64,000 bases of DNA, from the NCBI GenBank assembly GCA_023053545.1, contig JAKZAN010000002.1, forward strand, positions 5,936,375 through 6,000,374, given 5' to 3'. Below are positions 38,533-50,824 of the stretch, piece by piece; the first letter of the stretch is position 1; each line of letters starts with the position of its first letter. The notes beneath the pieces were generated by a model that was given only the letters and a program-made list of their open reading frames with translations, made no database searches and had not been told where the DNA came from. The position numbers were made by a program, and so were the translations under genes. The stretch comes from Lepidurus packardi (Eukaryota > Arthropoda > Branchiopoda > Notostraca > Triopsidae).

Positions 38533-38946
38533 AAAACCTTCCAAACGCAGTTCGCAGAGCAACTAATAAACCTGGAATTGGTATTTAAAAAAAAAGGAAG
38601 AAAAAAAAACGTTGGGAGGAAGCCACAAAGGTCTCTAGTTATAGAGTCGGATCGAAATTTTAGATCCAAAATTTACCAAATTTTAAAAAGTCCAATCCCA
38701 AGTTCAAAGGTGAGTGTAGATAAATAAGTGGATTTTCGAATCTCTAATTTTTCTAATACACTTTCTAAAAACCTTCCAAACGCAGTTCGCAGAGCAACTA
38801 ATAAAACGAATTGGTATTAAAAATAAAGGAAACTAAAAACGTTTTGGGAGAAGCCACACAGGTTTAGGTTTCTAGCTATACACTCCTATCCAAAATGTAC
38901 CAAAATGCATGACCAAGTTAAATGTTGAGTTTAGATAAAGAAATGG
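38533..38946. repeat. Direct duplication of a ~190-bp unit
   Basis: 38533-38732 is repeated at 38767-38946. The copies share AAAACCTTCCAAACGCAG, the following AGAGCAACTAATAAA, and then, with indels, AATTGGTATT, GAAGCCACA, TTTACCAAA or GTACCAAA and a final GTAGATAAA-like block. About 34 bp separate them. It is a local duplication, more diverged in its second half. Confidence 0.85.
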
Positions 38947-41900
38947 ATCGTCCAGTAGCAAGAGATAGACCGCCACACACACAGTGCTAAAGGGTTTCGG
39001 AATCGACTACCAAAATGGTTTCTTAAAATAAACCTGGGCAAATAAACCATGGAAAATGGTCCACATTAAAAGCACTTTGAAGAGCTTCGGAAAGTGAATG
39101 AGTTCTGAAAAAGTCGTATTGATTAATCTAATTTTCAAGTGTGTTTCTAGCTCTGCTACATTACCGTTTTACTGTTCCACTTTGAAGCTGATACTGTTTT
39201 AGAGGGCTTGAAGGAGCGCTTTTGGGGTTTGTATTTATTGGCTCTGTAATAGAAGCAACCCCCGTAAGGGTCAAGCCCAAGCATAGCTTAATGGGAATGG
39301 CGTGAAGCAAATTAGCCATAGACCCTCTTTTTTTTGAGGCTGTAAGCTGGGTTAACTATTTTTTATGACGTTCTATGAACCCAAAAGCTCCAAATTTCGG
39401 CCTCTCGTTTCGCTGGAAGGTTCTCCCCACCCCACCCAATGTTGGGTGGTAAGGTTTGCTCTTTACGTTGCAGCATGCGAGCCTTCTGTGTTACTTCTTT
39501 GCTGTCTATTTTTCCTGCATTTTCTGAGGAGCAGGTAAAATTCAGGAGCGAAAAAGGGGCTCGCCAGGGATATTTTTAATGGGACACGCAAATATTTTTA
39601 CAGCACAAGGACTCCAAATATGTTTATGACCCCTTGTTGTAGCTTGATATCACGCCACTAGAGTGTATAGATATAGACCAGGATTTTCTTTAAAAAAAAA
39701 CGTAAAAAAAACTATCTGAATTAGCTGGCAAATTTTCATAGACTTGAGAGGCAGCTGCATGAAAAATAAGCGCAGGTATCAGAAGGAACACATTGAGGAA
39801 AATAGAGGGTTTTTTTTATTCATTTTTTTTCTTTTGCATGCGAAATGCCAATTTGGTAGGTTAACCTGGCTAGTATTGATTTAAGATTCCGTGGCTATTT
39901 TTCCGGAAACGTGAGCAATTTCCCCCCTTGAATATCAATAACAGGATAGCCTAGAAAAACAGAACGGATGGTGATAACTTTTGGGGATAATTTCCCTTTT
40001 TGCCGTTCTGGATATATGTGCTAGATACGTGTCGCTCTGTTTTTCTAGCGTCAGTTTCTGTAGTACGACCGTCCAAACGTAAGCGACGGTTAAGAATGTT
40101 TTTGGAACATCCTTATTTTCCGGCCCCTGGAAAGCTTTTCGAGGATCAGGGGTGTGGCTAAAGGCGTTTTTTTTATTAGCAGTAAATAAGAGCATTCGAT
40201 ATTGTATATATGGCAACAATACAGGCGCTGTAGTGTATACTTGCTTTCACGTGGGCCTCAATATAGTGCACAAATCCCTATGGGAAACATAAGACGAAAA
40301 TGAATAAAGAATGGAACAGTAAATAAATAACATGTTGAAGTTCAAGCACAGGATTTGACACTTTAGGGGCATTTACATCAAGTTAAGGGAAAGTAATACG
40401 ATAGCATTGTCCCAAAGGTGGACGGCCCTTACGATACCCCCCCCCCCCCCTCCATGTTTGGAGGGTTCATGGAAACAGCTGTGTACTCTGATTTGGCTAG
40501 GAAACAGACCAACGTGACACGTAGTTGGAAATAGTTCTGTCTTTTATAAACAGTCGTTTAGTTGGGTATTCCGAGGTTGTATGTTATTAATGCTTAATGA
40601 AAATTGCAATATTCAGGCTAAACTTTGGAATAGTTTAAAACTCGGGTAAATGAACAGAAGTTTTTGGAGTTGGGGCTCGACATGGACAGATATTAACAAA
40701 CGCCAATGAAGGTGTGATGGTGGGACTAATCAAGAGCATTACACTAAATCCAATTGCTAGTGAACAAGTCATTTGTATTTCTCGTTTCGCATATAATTGT
40801 TTCACAGTACTGATGAAAATCAATATAGGTGCATTACATAACTTGTTGCGTGCTAAATACCTGCACAATTAAAATCAACACTAAATACAACCAGTAGATT
40901 ACAAGTAGCCCTTATTTAAGTAATTATTTAAATAATAATAAATATAATATTTAGCAAGAAAATCATTGGGCATTTCCAAAACATTGCCCTTTGCTTTGCT
41001 GATGTCATGCTATAATAAACCCTACTTTAATGTGTATTATTGCAGTAATAGTAAAACTTGAACATTTGAAAGGAATTTCAATAGAATAAATACACCTAGA
41101 AAGGTCTGGTCTCGAGCCTATTCTATTTAGATGACTACAGTTGCTTATTATGGGCGTTACCAGTCAAGCTAATCGTTACTTGAAAGCATTTTTTTGTGGT
41201 TTAAGTTTTTTTTTTTCTTCAGAAATGTTAGACTCTTAGGTACAGGTAGAAGGAGAAACGTTTACATGTGGTGTTATTATCAAATTGCACTTACTTGGGT
41301 CGTTTTGGGACAAAGGGTTTATAGCATTGGTGGAACATTGCGTTGGAATTTCTTCTTTTTCGATGGTAATGTGGATCCGTGTAGTAAGAGAAGGTTGTAA
41401 CACGGGTCACTTTTCATTTCTAAACCCCTCTTTTAGAAATGAGGTATTATCTAAGGTGCAGGATCCCAGTGTCCTCTCTCTCTCTCTACTCCTCCGCCCT
41501 TTCCGGTTGAAAAACACGTTGGGGAGAGATTCTGTTGCAACAGGGAGCTTCTTTTGGTCCTCTTCCATCATCATGTTAGTGGTCACGCATGGGGAGACTC
41601 TTAATGAAGGGCTGCCATGTCCACTTAGTTGGTTGTAGGGACCAGACGAAATGATCCACACCTTTGGCTCGAAAAACCTGCTCTGTTTCCCCCAGAAAGT
41701 GCCCCAAAACACGAAAACGAATCAAGAGACGATTTTTAATGTCAAAACAATAAAATGAAACAAATCTTTCGCTTTTGTTTATAGTAGTGGAGTAGTGGCG
41801 CACTTTACCTTGTATGCTTCATAGTGTTCTTCCCTTTTCTTGAAGAGAGTACCAACTCCATCGATCGAGTGGGTAGGAATCCATAAGTCAATTAATTGCC

Positions 41901-43484
41901 AGTTTGGCCACTCGAGGGAGATGGCTATATATGCTAGGTGGAGAGACTATGGGACTATTCCTTTTTTTTGTTAGCAGCATGATTAACTGAGCGTAAAATA
42001 TGCAAGACACTTTTTACGACGTCATAGTACGTGCTAAAGAGGACTTGTTGAGCCTTGGGAAACAAGAACGCAAGTAAAAACTTGACGTCACACTCCTAAG
42101 CTCGGTTGATATTGTCTTCTTTTTCCTTTTACCTTATTTGACATACAACTGCGCGTGCATATGCATTACTATCAACGTACGAAAAAACAATGCTTCAAGA
42201 AAAAATCCGTTAACCCTGTTTACTGCTTAGTTGGCAACATGGAACTGCTGGAACTGTTACCTTCAAACTTGGTTTTTAGATTCTGAGATTTTTTTTATTG
42301 AATTGTACAAGCTGGTAAGTTGGCACAAGAAGTAGCACACACCGGACGTGTAGTATTCTATATAACTCTAACTTAAGCAAGTTAAAAAGTCAGACGTGAT
42401 AACAGAAGCATGTTTTACCTGTTTTAGGTACATAGCAACTTGTCATATAATGCCAAGGCAAGAATGACCCCCTCAAACGGAAATGTAAATTGATGCAAAT
42501 TGCGGTGTCATCACGTTAGGACTCGACTGTGAGAATGTGCGAGTGAGAAGAGAGGATGAATAAAAAGAAAAAGAAAGCAAGAGGAAAGAGAAACAACCCC
42601 GAAACCCGAAAAAGTCCGTTGAAAATGTCTGTCCATGGGACGGGACTCGTCCAAGTTTCGGCGGGGTTAGGGTGACAAGACCAAAGCAATATACGTGTAT
42701 ACATAGAACAGAACTTGTGGGGAAGTGGAGTGAGAAAGGAGGAGAGGATGACACCTGGACCCCCCTTCTTACCTGCGGATACTTTGGGGACTTTTCCGTA
42801 TGTATACTTCCTCTCTCATTCGCTCCTCTCAAACACCCCTTTTCCCCCCTTTATCAGTTATTTCAAATGTTACCCTATTACCCAAAATTTCTAGAATGGA
42901 AGGGGGGATACTAGACTTTGAAACATCTTAAGTTACTTATAAATTTTAAAAGTTGTAGCGCTTGTTGATTTACGGATCCTGTCGAAGAAAAAGCTCTATT
43001 GCAGGATCAGATAGACGTCGTGAGTGAGGATAGACGGGAAGTCATTGGCTGGAATTCCGTCCGGATTCCGGTGATGGGTTTGACCGTGAGAGACACGGAA
43101 ACACGTTGAGAGTGTTTCCAAGGCAAAAGTTGACATGATGACAGCTCCCACAATCCGTCGAGAACCGACAGAACGAAGGAAGAAGAAGCACAAAACACAG
43201 CCCAGAGGTGAAAAGTCTGGGTTGGGCTTCGTTGGTTTGAGGCTTTTTTTTGGCGGTTGTGTTCTACAAGGCTTTCCAGCGTTTCTGCATATCGAGGCTG
43301 GCTTTCCGGATGATTCCTCTCAATCCGTCTGATACTGATGGATTCCGCTATTTCCATGCCAGTGAACAAGCACTGAAACGCGAGGGGGGGTTCGCAATGA
43401 GGGCGAAAATTCAAAGCTTTGTGTTTGGTCAAGGGATATTCACTGTAGATGCGGGGTTTATAGAAAAGGTCTGCAACCAACCAA

Positions 43485-43668
43485 CTCGCCAAAGTTAGGT
43501 AGTTCGTTAGTTAAACCCTGTAGATTCTTAATGGCCTAAGCTCAAACTGCAATAAGCTATCCTAGTCTAGATTTAGCTCGCCAAAGTTAGGTAGTTCGTT
43601 AGTTAAACCCTGTAGGTTCTTAATGGCCTAAGCTCAAACTGCAATAAACTATCGTAGTCTAGCTTTAA
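43485..43668. repeat. Perfectly adjacent tandem pair of a 92-bp unit
   Basis: Unit 1 is 43485-43576 and unit 2 is 43577-43668, both starting CTCGCCAAAGTTAGGTAG. They differ at only about six positions, so the duplication is recent. It lies 2 kb past the SoxB1 stop codon, so it could be within or beyond that gene's transcript end. Confidence 0.92.
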
Positions 43669-44951
43669 CGTCCCCGTTCTGCACGACTGCGGCTACAGGC
43701 TACGGCCTGCTGCATGTATTACTGTCACACTGACACGGTATTGCACCAGCCAGGAGTTCCTTGTCAACTGAAACCGAGACCCAATCATGCTTCAATCCTC
43801 TATATCGGCGCAACTTTGGGGTTTCGGAATCACGATCAAGTAATAACATTCCTAGATGCTTTCTAGAATGACTTCTATGATAGGGCGACATGTTCAGTTC
43901 TTAAATCAAACACACCGTGTCCAAATATAGTTTTTCTTCCTTTTTTTTACCACACAGCACTCCAAACCTAGTGTGTCTGTAAGTCTGGGTTCTAAACTGG
44001 TACTTTGCACGTTAAAGATGTAATTTCATAGCGTGCAGAGGATGTCGTTTAGCTGGTTAGTTTTGCTCCCGCTAATGTCGCCATTACACAAGACAATCTA
44101 CTTAGCGCCTTTTTTGGTGCAGTCGTTTCAGTGCCTGTTTATGTGTGTAATCTTAGCATTGCACACTTATTTAAGACTCATTACGCTTTTTCTGTCAGGT
44201 TGGGGAAAGGCTTCAGTCGAGTACTTCATAGTAAGGATGAGGTCTTGGTTTACACATGGTAAAAAATACACACAAAACTTGGGCTGGTAAAACTTTCGTA
44301 ATTTATTGTCTTTCTTGGAAGGAAACAATGGACACGTTGAAAATAATAAAGGGGGCAAATGTGATCATAACAAGAAAGAAAAATGTAGGCTTAGTTTGGG
44401 GGGAGCAGCAACAGCAGCAAGTAAAAAAAAACAAAATGTTTTCAGACGTGCTAAATCTTATATGTACAATTATTTCGCAAATATGGGGAGTTTTTGTGGA
44501 ATGTTGTGTGATATTATCACCCCTCCCCTCCTTAAGGTCAGTTACAAGAATTTTCCCAATACTTTACGTCAATAACAAAAGCTACAAGCTCGAATCGAGC
44601 GCTGTTTTAATTCTAGCTGTCCATGAATGAAAATTAGCCCTTTCATGAATAAAAAAAATTGGAACAAAAACATAACATGTACTCCTGCTGCAGAATTGTT
44701 GCTCCCCACATGTTAGCCCCACCAACTGAAAGAAAAACAATGTAATTCTTTCCTAAAAAGAAGGAACCCACAATTGAAATGGCTATATGTACAGGAATTT
44801 TTTGTAGTACGTGACGCCGGGTTTGATAACTGTACAAAAGTTGTCTTTGCGTTCTGCACCCCAACTAGAAAACCCAAAACACAGCTAAACATTTGTTGTC
44901 GGGGGACGAACTTGATGATGGCCCCCTTGATGTGTGCAATTAATTTTTTTC

Positions 44952-44957
44952 TTTATT
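44952..44957 (-). promoter_or_regulatory. Candidate polyadenylation signal for SoxB1
   Basis: The forward TTTATT is AATAAA on the minus strand, about 680 bp beyond the SoxB1 stop codon; it is the nearest exact one I saw. This would give a 3'UTR of about 0.7 kb, normal for SoxB genes. Confidence 0.35.
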
Positions 44958-45632
44958 TATTTGCCACTGCACACTTGACGGGAATATAGTTTCAATTTTT
45001 TGTCCTTTTCTTTATATTTTTCCACCCTGAAATTCTGAGAACGAAGCGTAAAAATGGGACGAAAGGGTACTTTCTCTTACCGTGTGTACCAGGCCCGCGA
45101 CAATTGTGACACTTTTGGACAAAAAAAGGAAAGGAATTCACCAAATTTTCGCTTGCTGGAGCAAAAGACGGTGGAGAAGGTATTCGGATCTTGATTCAAG
45201 TGTTGCAAGCCTTACGGATCTGGACGTGATGGGGCGGAAAAAAACCTATGCGGTTCTTGGCGGAGAAACTTGGAAATTGTGTCGTGGTGAAGGATTCGGG
45301 TAGATATTTGCAAAGGGAAAGGAGGGATTTTAAGAGTTACAGCTCAGTGGTCTTTTTTTTGTTTAACGTTTTGTAATTCAGATTTGCACTCAATATCACG
45401 CTTGACGAGAGCGAATTTTCTTTCAAATTCGAAAAGGGTCGGGGGTTTCTTGTTATGTGTACTTAAACTTGAAAGAGTAAAAGAAAAAAGAACCCGTGTG
45501 TGCTCGTCAAAAAATGGAAAAAATGTTTATCGCCAGCTTAATCCACACAGCAACACGCACATCCACACATGGAAATATAAAATGCAGCAATGGAATAGTC
45601 TATGTTGTTGTTGTGTGTAAAAAAATAATAAT

Positions 45633-47105
45633 TTACATATGGGCCATGGACATGCCCGCTGCCGCGGCGGCGGCGGACATGGGATCAGGTGACGCACCGT
45701 AATTGTGGGCGGCGGGATGGTGCATGGGTAATGCTTGTAAGCGGCCTCCGCAGGTAGGATCATTGGCCATATGATTCTCGCTACCTGGCAGATACATGGA
45801 GATCATTTGCCGCAAATCTCCAGCCGAGGCTGTGTGGTACTCGCGTTTAACCTGCACGGATCCGGGCGGGCCGGAGCCGGGACCCGAGCTGGTGGTCTGG
45901 CCGCCGGAAGAACCGCCACCGCTACCGCTGTTACCCGTAGGAGTAGGAGTTTCAGACTTGACGCTGTTGGGACTGTGGGAGGATCCGACGGATCCGACGC
46001 TGCCCGTACCCATCTGGGATTGCATGGAGTACGGCGAGCCCGCGCCGGGGTACATGGCACCGTAGTTGGCCCCGTTCATGTACGACATGGGAGACGCGCC
46101 GCCCACGCCGGCCAAGCTCGGGGAATGTACTTGGGACATGTCGTACCGCTGGTACAAGGCCGCGTTACTGGCCGCGTGTTGTTGATACGCGGCGGCGGCG
46201 GCGTGCTGTTGGTACGCATTCGGGTCGTGGTGCATCATCGAGTAACCATTGGGCATGTACCCGTTGGGCATCTGGTACATTTCGCGAGGAACCGATTGGG
46301 CGACATTCCGGGAATGCTCCGAAGAGGGTAGTAAGCCCCCCGCTAACGGGTATTTGTCCTTCTTGAGCAAGGTCTTCGTTTTCCTACGGGGACGGTACTT
46401 GTAGTCGGGGTGCTCCTTCATATGTACGGCGCGAAGACGTTTCGCTTCGTCGATAAAGGGCCGCTTCTCGGCTTCAGACAAGAGCTTCCACTCGGCGCCT
46501 AGGCGCTTGGAGATCTCGGAATTGTGCATTTTGGGGTTTTCTTGGGCCATTTTGCGTCGCTGGCCCCGCGACCACACCATGAAGGCGTTCATGGGTCGCT
46601 TGACGCGGTCCGCATTGGCTTTCGCGGCCGCTGCAGCAGCGGCTGCAGCCGCGGCGGCGGCCGACTGTGACTGACTGGAATTGGACTGCTGGGATTGTTG
46701 CTGACCGTGATTGTTACCTCCCTGGCTGGCACTACTGTTGTTGGAGGAGTTGGAGGAATGCGAGTGAAGGTTGTGGGAAGCATGCTGCTGTTGCTGATGC
46801 TGGGAGGGGTGACTGGGATGCGAGTGGTGACTCGGGTGATTCTGAGACGTACCACTTAGCAGATGTGCGTGTGGATGGGCCGAATGATGCAACTGGCCCA
46901 GATGCTGCGGAGTCATCGGCGGCGATAACGCGTGACTGCTGCTAATACTGGTCACCACGGAACAACCCACGCCTGATATGCTGGTGAGGCCGATCGGCGG
47001 GGACCCCAAATGTGGATGATGGCCGTGTGGATGATGCCCAGCGTGGGCGGCTGACATGGCATGCAAACTGCTGGCTTTCAAATCCGATTCCATGGCGGTT
47101 AACAT
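45633..47105 (-). CDS. SoxB1: SoxB1 HMG-box transcription factor, single exon
   Basis: Sequence-specific nuclear DNA-binding protein of the SOX1/2/3 (SoxNeuro) group, which maintains neural progenitor fate and often works with POU factors. The uninterrupted frame gives 490 residues from the first ATG. The HMG box is at residues 165-243 ([19 protein letters not shown], then [17 protein letters not shown] and [11 protein letters not shown]), followed by the SoxB1-type [11 protein letters not shown] sumoylation-type VKSE is at 382-385, the conserved [13 protein letters not shown] at about 429-441, and the protein ends MAHM, like LSHM in SOX2. The stretch before the box is 164 residues against about 40 in human SOX2, and is His-, Gln-, Ser- and Ala-rich. 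The start [10 protein letters not shown] parallels MYNMMETELK of SOX2; the inner ATG at 47093 has the stronger Kozak context (CCGCCATGG). No intron, as usual for SoxB1. Confidence 0.97.
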   Translation of the reverse strand: MLTAMESDLKASSLHAMSAAHAGHHPHGHHPHLGSPPIGLTSISGVGCSVVTSISSSHALSPPMTPQHLGQLHHSAHPHAHLLSGTSQNHPSHHSHPSHPSQHQQQQHASHNLHSHSSNSSNNSSASQGGNNHGQQQSQQSNSSQSQSAAAAAAAAAAAAAKANADRVKRPMNAFMVWSRGQRRKMAQENPKMHNSEISKRLGAEWKLLSEAEKRPFIDEAKRLRAVHMKEHPDYKYRPRRKTKTLLKKDKYPLAGGLLPSSEHSRNVAQSVPREMYQMPNGYMPNGYSMMHHDPNAYQQHAAAAAYQQHAASNAALYQRYDMSQVHSPSLAGVGGASPMSYMNGANYGAMYPGAGSPYSMQSQMGTGSVGSVGSSHSPNSVKSETPTPTGNSGSGGGSSGGQTTSSGPGSGPPGSVQVKREYHTASAGDLRQMISMYLPGSENHMANDPTCGGRLQALPMHHPAAHNYGASPDPMSAAAAAAGMSMAHM

Positions 47106-47222
47106 GGCTCCCCGATCTATGGAGTCGTACTCACGAGCGTACTCGCTTTTTAACCACCAATACTCGGCTGTCCTCTCAGCCTCGTGAGCCACGCTCTTGA
47201 GGTGCGCCGTGGTCGTAAACAC
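47106..47222 (-). other. Open in-frame extension upstream of SoxB1, no ATG
   Basis: The SoxB1 frame stays open upstream of its first ATG to an in-frame TAG near 47246, but the only start-like codon is a GTG at 47222. A minus-strand CAG at 47224-47226 preceded by a weak pyrimidine tract could be a splice acceptor. The plain reading is 5'UTR; an upstream coding exon is the alternative. Confidence 0.4.
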
Positions 47223-47600
47223 CCTGCTCCCTCTTTGGAAAAAACAACACTACAAACTGAGAATCTTGCCAAGTCAAATGACTTTACAACCGTCGTACTC
47301 GATGCACTATGGAATACTTGGTGTGACAATGGCTTTTTATCAAAGAATAAACCACCACTTGCCACCACGGAAATCAACTTGGAGCACCGTTTTCAATCTG
47401 TACTCATTCCAATGCTTGTAACACTGTTACTTGTGTTCAGTCGTTCGACTGTATCTTCTCCAGTCTAAGGAATGTAACTGGTAGTTGATCCACACAATTT
47501 TTAAATTGTTATTGTTCTGTTTTGGGGAGGTAAGATACTTTTGCACAGTTCTTCGAAGAACTTTAATCAAAGTTTCTGGACTTGTTGGTTCCTGTTGCAG

Positions 47601-47661
47601 GCACTTGAAAGCACGGAACACGGGCAAAGTAAAGGAGCTTATCGTAGACACACCTGCCCAG
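47601..47661 (+). other. Candidate 61-bp exon, antisense side of SoxB1
   Basis: The segment is bounded by a good acceptor (TTGGTTCCTGTTGCAG) and a consensus donor (CAG followed by GTGAGT). One frame is open through it (HLKARNTGKVKELIVDTPAQ) with 1 nt borrowed from an upstream exon and phase 0 at the end. I do not recognise the peptide and found no convincing partner exon. It could be an exon of a protein gene whose other exons I missed, an exon of a divergent non-coding transcript, or chance. Confidence 0.25.
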
Positions 47662-47869
47662 GTGAGTCGGAGCTGTAGAACTGCCGACGAGCGGGGTGCA
47701 ATCTATTGAAAAGGCTGGGACTTTGGGGGTTTTCTATGGAAGAAGAGGGGGCTAAGTCTTTCTTTGAAGAGAGCGCGCACAACTCACGTCTGAACGCTTT
47801 GAAAGCCACCTATTCTGTGGGCTTCTATTCGCTTGTCTCTTGACTAGGTTATTGATTGACATCCTCGCG

Positions 47870-48010
47870 GCCAGGAACATCAAGGAGCCAATCGTACATC
47901 GGCCGGAAACGCCTACGGGCAAGCGGGACCATAGCGAACAAGCCAATGGCCGCTCGGGCTGTCGTGAAACGGGGCGGGGCGTCCGGGAGCCTCCGTTCTG
48001 CGAAGGTAAC
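47870..48010 (-). promoter_or_regulatory. GC-rich, CpG-rich island with GC and CCAAT boxes
   Basis: A sharply GC-rich block in AT-rich surroundings contains GGGGCGGGGC (Sp1-type), two CCAAT motifs (AGCCAATCG and AGCCAATGG) and many CpG dinucleotides. It is about 0.8-0.9 kb upstream of the SoxB1 start codon and is the best candidate for its core promoter, possibly bidirectional. Several overlapping open frames cross it, as expected of GC-rich DNA. Transcription start points cannot be read. Confidence 0.5.
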
Positions 48011-48775
48011 AGTACAGCGCTCCCCAACTCGCCGCGAGGGCTTTCCCATTTATTTTTTTTCTTTTACTAAGCTTAGACTTCCTTCTATTTTTCATTTTCG
48101 GGCTCTCTTTTTCTTTCCATCTCGCTGAACTGACGAATTTTCCTTTGCTTCGGATTGCGTTTGGCTCCATCATTCGCCCGAATTGGTGCCTCTTTATTGC
48201 GCGAAGACACAGATTTGTACGCCGAATCTAGCGCGTAAGTTGAGCGTCCACCCAAGGAAAAAGTTTTTACTTTCGCTGCCTAATGAGACATCTTTATTGG
48301 GAGCAATTTTTGTTTTGTTATTTTATTCGTTTTACTTTTGGGCGCAGGACCCGGAGCACTAGGCTTTTACCATAAACGCCATCTAGCTTGCAAAGGATTA
48401 GAAAAGGATGAGTTAATTATGGAAAAATACGTCGCACATTTTCATTGCGAGGGACAGCATCCATTCTCTGTGTAATTCTTTTTTATTGAAGAAGAGATTT
48501 AAGAAAAAAGGGAGTAACACTGTCTTGACTTGATTTATTGATTTATTTGGATTATGGGCCGAGAACTGGAGATGTGTCATTTCTGATCAACAATAAAGTT
48601 ATAACAATCGATTATACATGCCTAAGAAGGAAGAGTTGACTTATAAGGGGAAAAGGAGATCCACGTTTGGTTCCATCATTTTGGTATACGCTTGATGACA
48701 TTCGGGAGACTAACAAGGTGTTTACTGTTCTGGTTGTCCTTGTCACCTGGAAACATTTTCAAGAGGCACAAAACC

Positions 48776-48827
48776 CCATACCTCTGTATGCAAGCCCTTA
48801 CACCATACCTCTGTATGCAAGCCCTTA
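48776..48827. repeat. Tandem pair of a 27-bp unit
   Basis: Two adjacent copies beginning CCATACCTCTGTATGCAAG, identical through 25 bases. Each unit also contains CATACCTCTGTATG, an imperfect palindrome (CATAC and GTATG arms). Confidence 0.85.
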
Positions 48828-50678
48828 AAAAAGGACGCAGTCTAGAGCAGAAGCACGAAAAAAGTGTCTGGTAGTATACGTATAGAGTCACATGCAAACC
48901 TAAATGCAAACAAGAGGGACTTCCGGGGCTAATTAACCTCATTAATCGAGGGTCCAAAAATTCCGATTATATTCACGCAGGATTCAGGCTTTGGAACATT
49001 GTAAAGCAATTGTAAATTTTCAATAGAAATCTTTCTACCATCTTACCAATCTTTCTACCATTACAATTGTATTACAACTTCTCTTGCAAATCCTGCAATG
49101 CTTTGTGTGTCTCCTATTTGACTTGTAGTATTCGAAATGTTTACAGTGAATTACTTGGAAATTCTGTTTTTAGATTGTAATGTAAAAAAAAAAATCCCCC
49201 ACCAACGCAATATTGGCAATCTGTATTGGCATACAACTTACCAAGTACCAGATTTTTTATTTTTTTTACAGTTCATGTGTTGAATCGTTCTTGGTGTGAA
49301 TGAATGGGAATAATTCTGCAGCACGGATCAAACCCCCCCTTCCCCAGAGGCAGATGTCTGAGCTGCTGCTTTTGGAGCTTGTTCCTCTACAAACCGAGGC
49401 CCCCAGTAAAATTGGGGTCATAATTTATTTGCCTCTTATAGAAAACCTGAACTGGTCTATAACCCTACATAAATAGAATAGGAAAAGGAGGGGTTCGTGG
49501 GGGATTTTTGGTGACGGTATCGAAATGTCAAGCCATCAAGGGAACGTTTCGGGTTCAGTTTTACTTCCATGAGAACCAAAGTTCCGTTGCATTAGCTTTA
49601 TTTGGTTCCCTTTTTTGTCCGACAACAGGGTAAGAAATTAGCAAGCGAGGCAATTTTTCGTTCGGTACTTTTTTGTATGTTTTCTCACTAGCTTTCAGGA
49701 AATGAGAGGGAATTTAGAAAAAGGAAATGGAGGATCTGTTGCCCATAAAATAGTTTATGTCGCATGTTCAACTTGTTATATGTTTATGCTAATGAAGCAT
49801 CAAGAAGGCTTCATTTCATTATTTTTCCCCTCATGAAATTAGACCTTGTATGTTTTATGCGTGAGAGAAAACCTGAAGCGAGAAGAATTAACACGGAACA
49901 GATAGTCCCAGAACTTACTAGTCTGGCTCAAGTTTGAGCAACAAAGCTCGCGTTCTTATTTAGATAACAATATAGAAGTTGCTGTGAAAAACTAAAGAAA
50001 CAGAGCTTTTTTTCTCTTCTTTTTCGAGGGGAAAAGGCACATGGGACACGGACAAGTTTCGCAGACGCAAGCGATAATTTATAAAACCGAACGCTCTTAA
50101 TGGAGGTCTTATTAATGATATAAGGCTGGCGATTTTAAAACATGGTGAGTCCTGCACATGGTCCGTTTCTCAGGCGAGCTCTACAATACATAAGGTACAG
50201 TGATGGATAACCACCCCACCCCCCTTTTTTGGAACATACTCGCTCTCCCTCTCTCGTTGATGGCTTTTGAATAACAACTCTGAAAGTTTGTCTCTCATCC
50301 GTCGTCATTTTGGTATGTAAAATGGTAGTTGTGGGTGGGCAAGGGGTGGGGGAGTGGGTTTTTCGATGGAAGCAATGGCCATTGCGTCAATCTTGAGAGT
50401 TCTAATCCATCCATATACTGCAATTTTCCTTTTTGGGTGTCAAAGGACAGGTAAAATTAATGGTGCAAGTGCCAGGGTACCGCAACTTTTTGGGGGACTT
50501 TTTCTTTTTGCCTCCCGAGATACTGCGGTGAGTTGCACACCTGAGTTGATCCTTTCAAGCAATAGGGGGCAACACGTGATCGATCTGACTCGACCCTAGT
50601 TGCAAAGGACTCGCTTCATGCACTGAAAAATAGATTGACAGAAATGTTCTTACCAATATACGCCATTTCCTGAGCAAA

Positions 50679-50824
50679 TTTTCGAATGGCAATACCTTTT
50701 ACAGTATTTGATTGTAGCTTTACAAGTTTTGATAAATTGCCAAAAAGAAAATTTTCGAATTGCAATATCTTTTACAGTATTGGATTGTAGCTTTGCAAGT
50801 TTTGGTAAATGGCCAAAAAAGTTA
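50679..50824. repeat. Tandem pair of a ~73-bp unit
   Basis: Copy 1 begins at 50679 and copy 2 at 50752; both start TTTTCGAAT and share TTTTACAGTATT, GATTGTAGCTTT and AAGTTTTG(A/G)TAAAT. They differ at about ten positions, so this pair is older than the 92-bp pair at 43.5 kb. Confidence 0.85.

Larger units (their letters stand above)
16917..44951. other. Gene-poor region between MPDU1 and SoxB1 (about 28 kb)
   Basis: No gene can be supported. Open frames of 60-209 codons occur, but all lack recognisable domains, paired splice sites and coding-type composition, and many run through low-complexity DNA; the longest is 22633-23262 (-). The region holds local duplications (20.2, 38.6 and 43.5 kb), five TGACGTCA palindromes (23504-42090), a (CA)n tract near 21637, a 22-base G run at 28374-28395, a 14-base C run at 40437-40450 and several (CT)n/(GA)n tracts. 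MPDU1's 3'UTR must occupy its first part; I see no exact AATAAA close to the MPDU1 stop. Confidence 0.75.

Noticed and set aside
45771-46331. 186-codon open frame on the + strand opposite SoxB1
   Set aside because: It is an antisense shadow of the GC-rich SoxB1 coding sequence with Gly/Arg/Val-rich composition; the minus frame carries the HMG box.
48180-48474. Possible two-exon + strand gene (donor at 48235, acceptor at 48347, open to TAA at 48472)
   Set aside because: The joined frame has no ATG upstream before a stop, the peptide is unrecognised, and the first segment lacks an acceptor.
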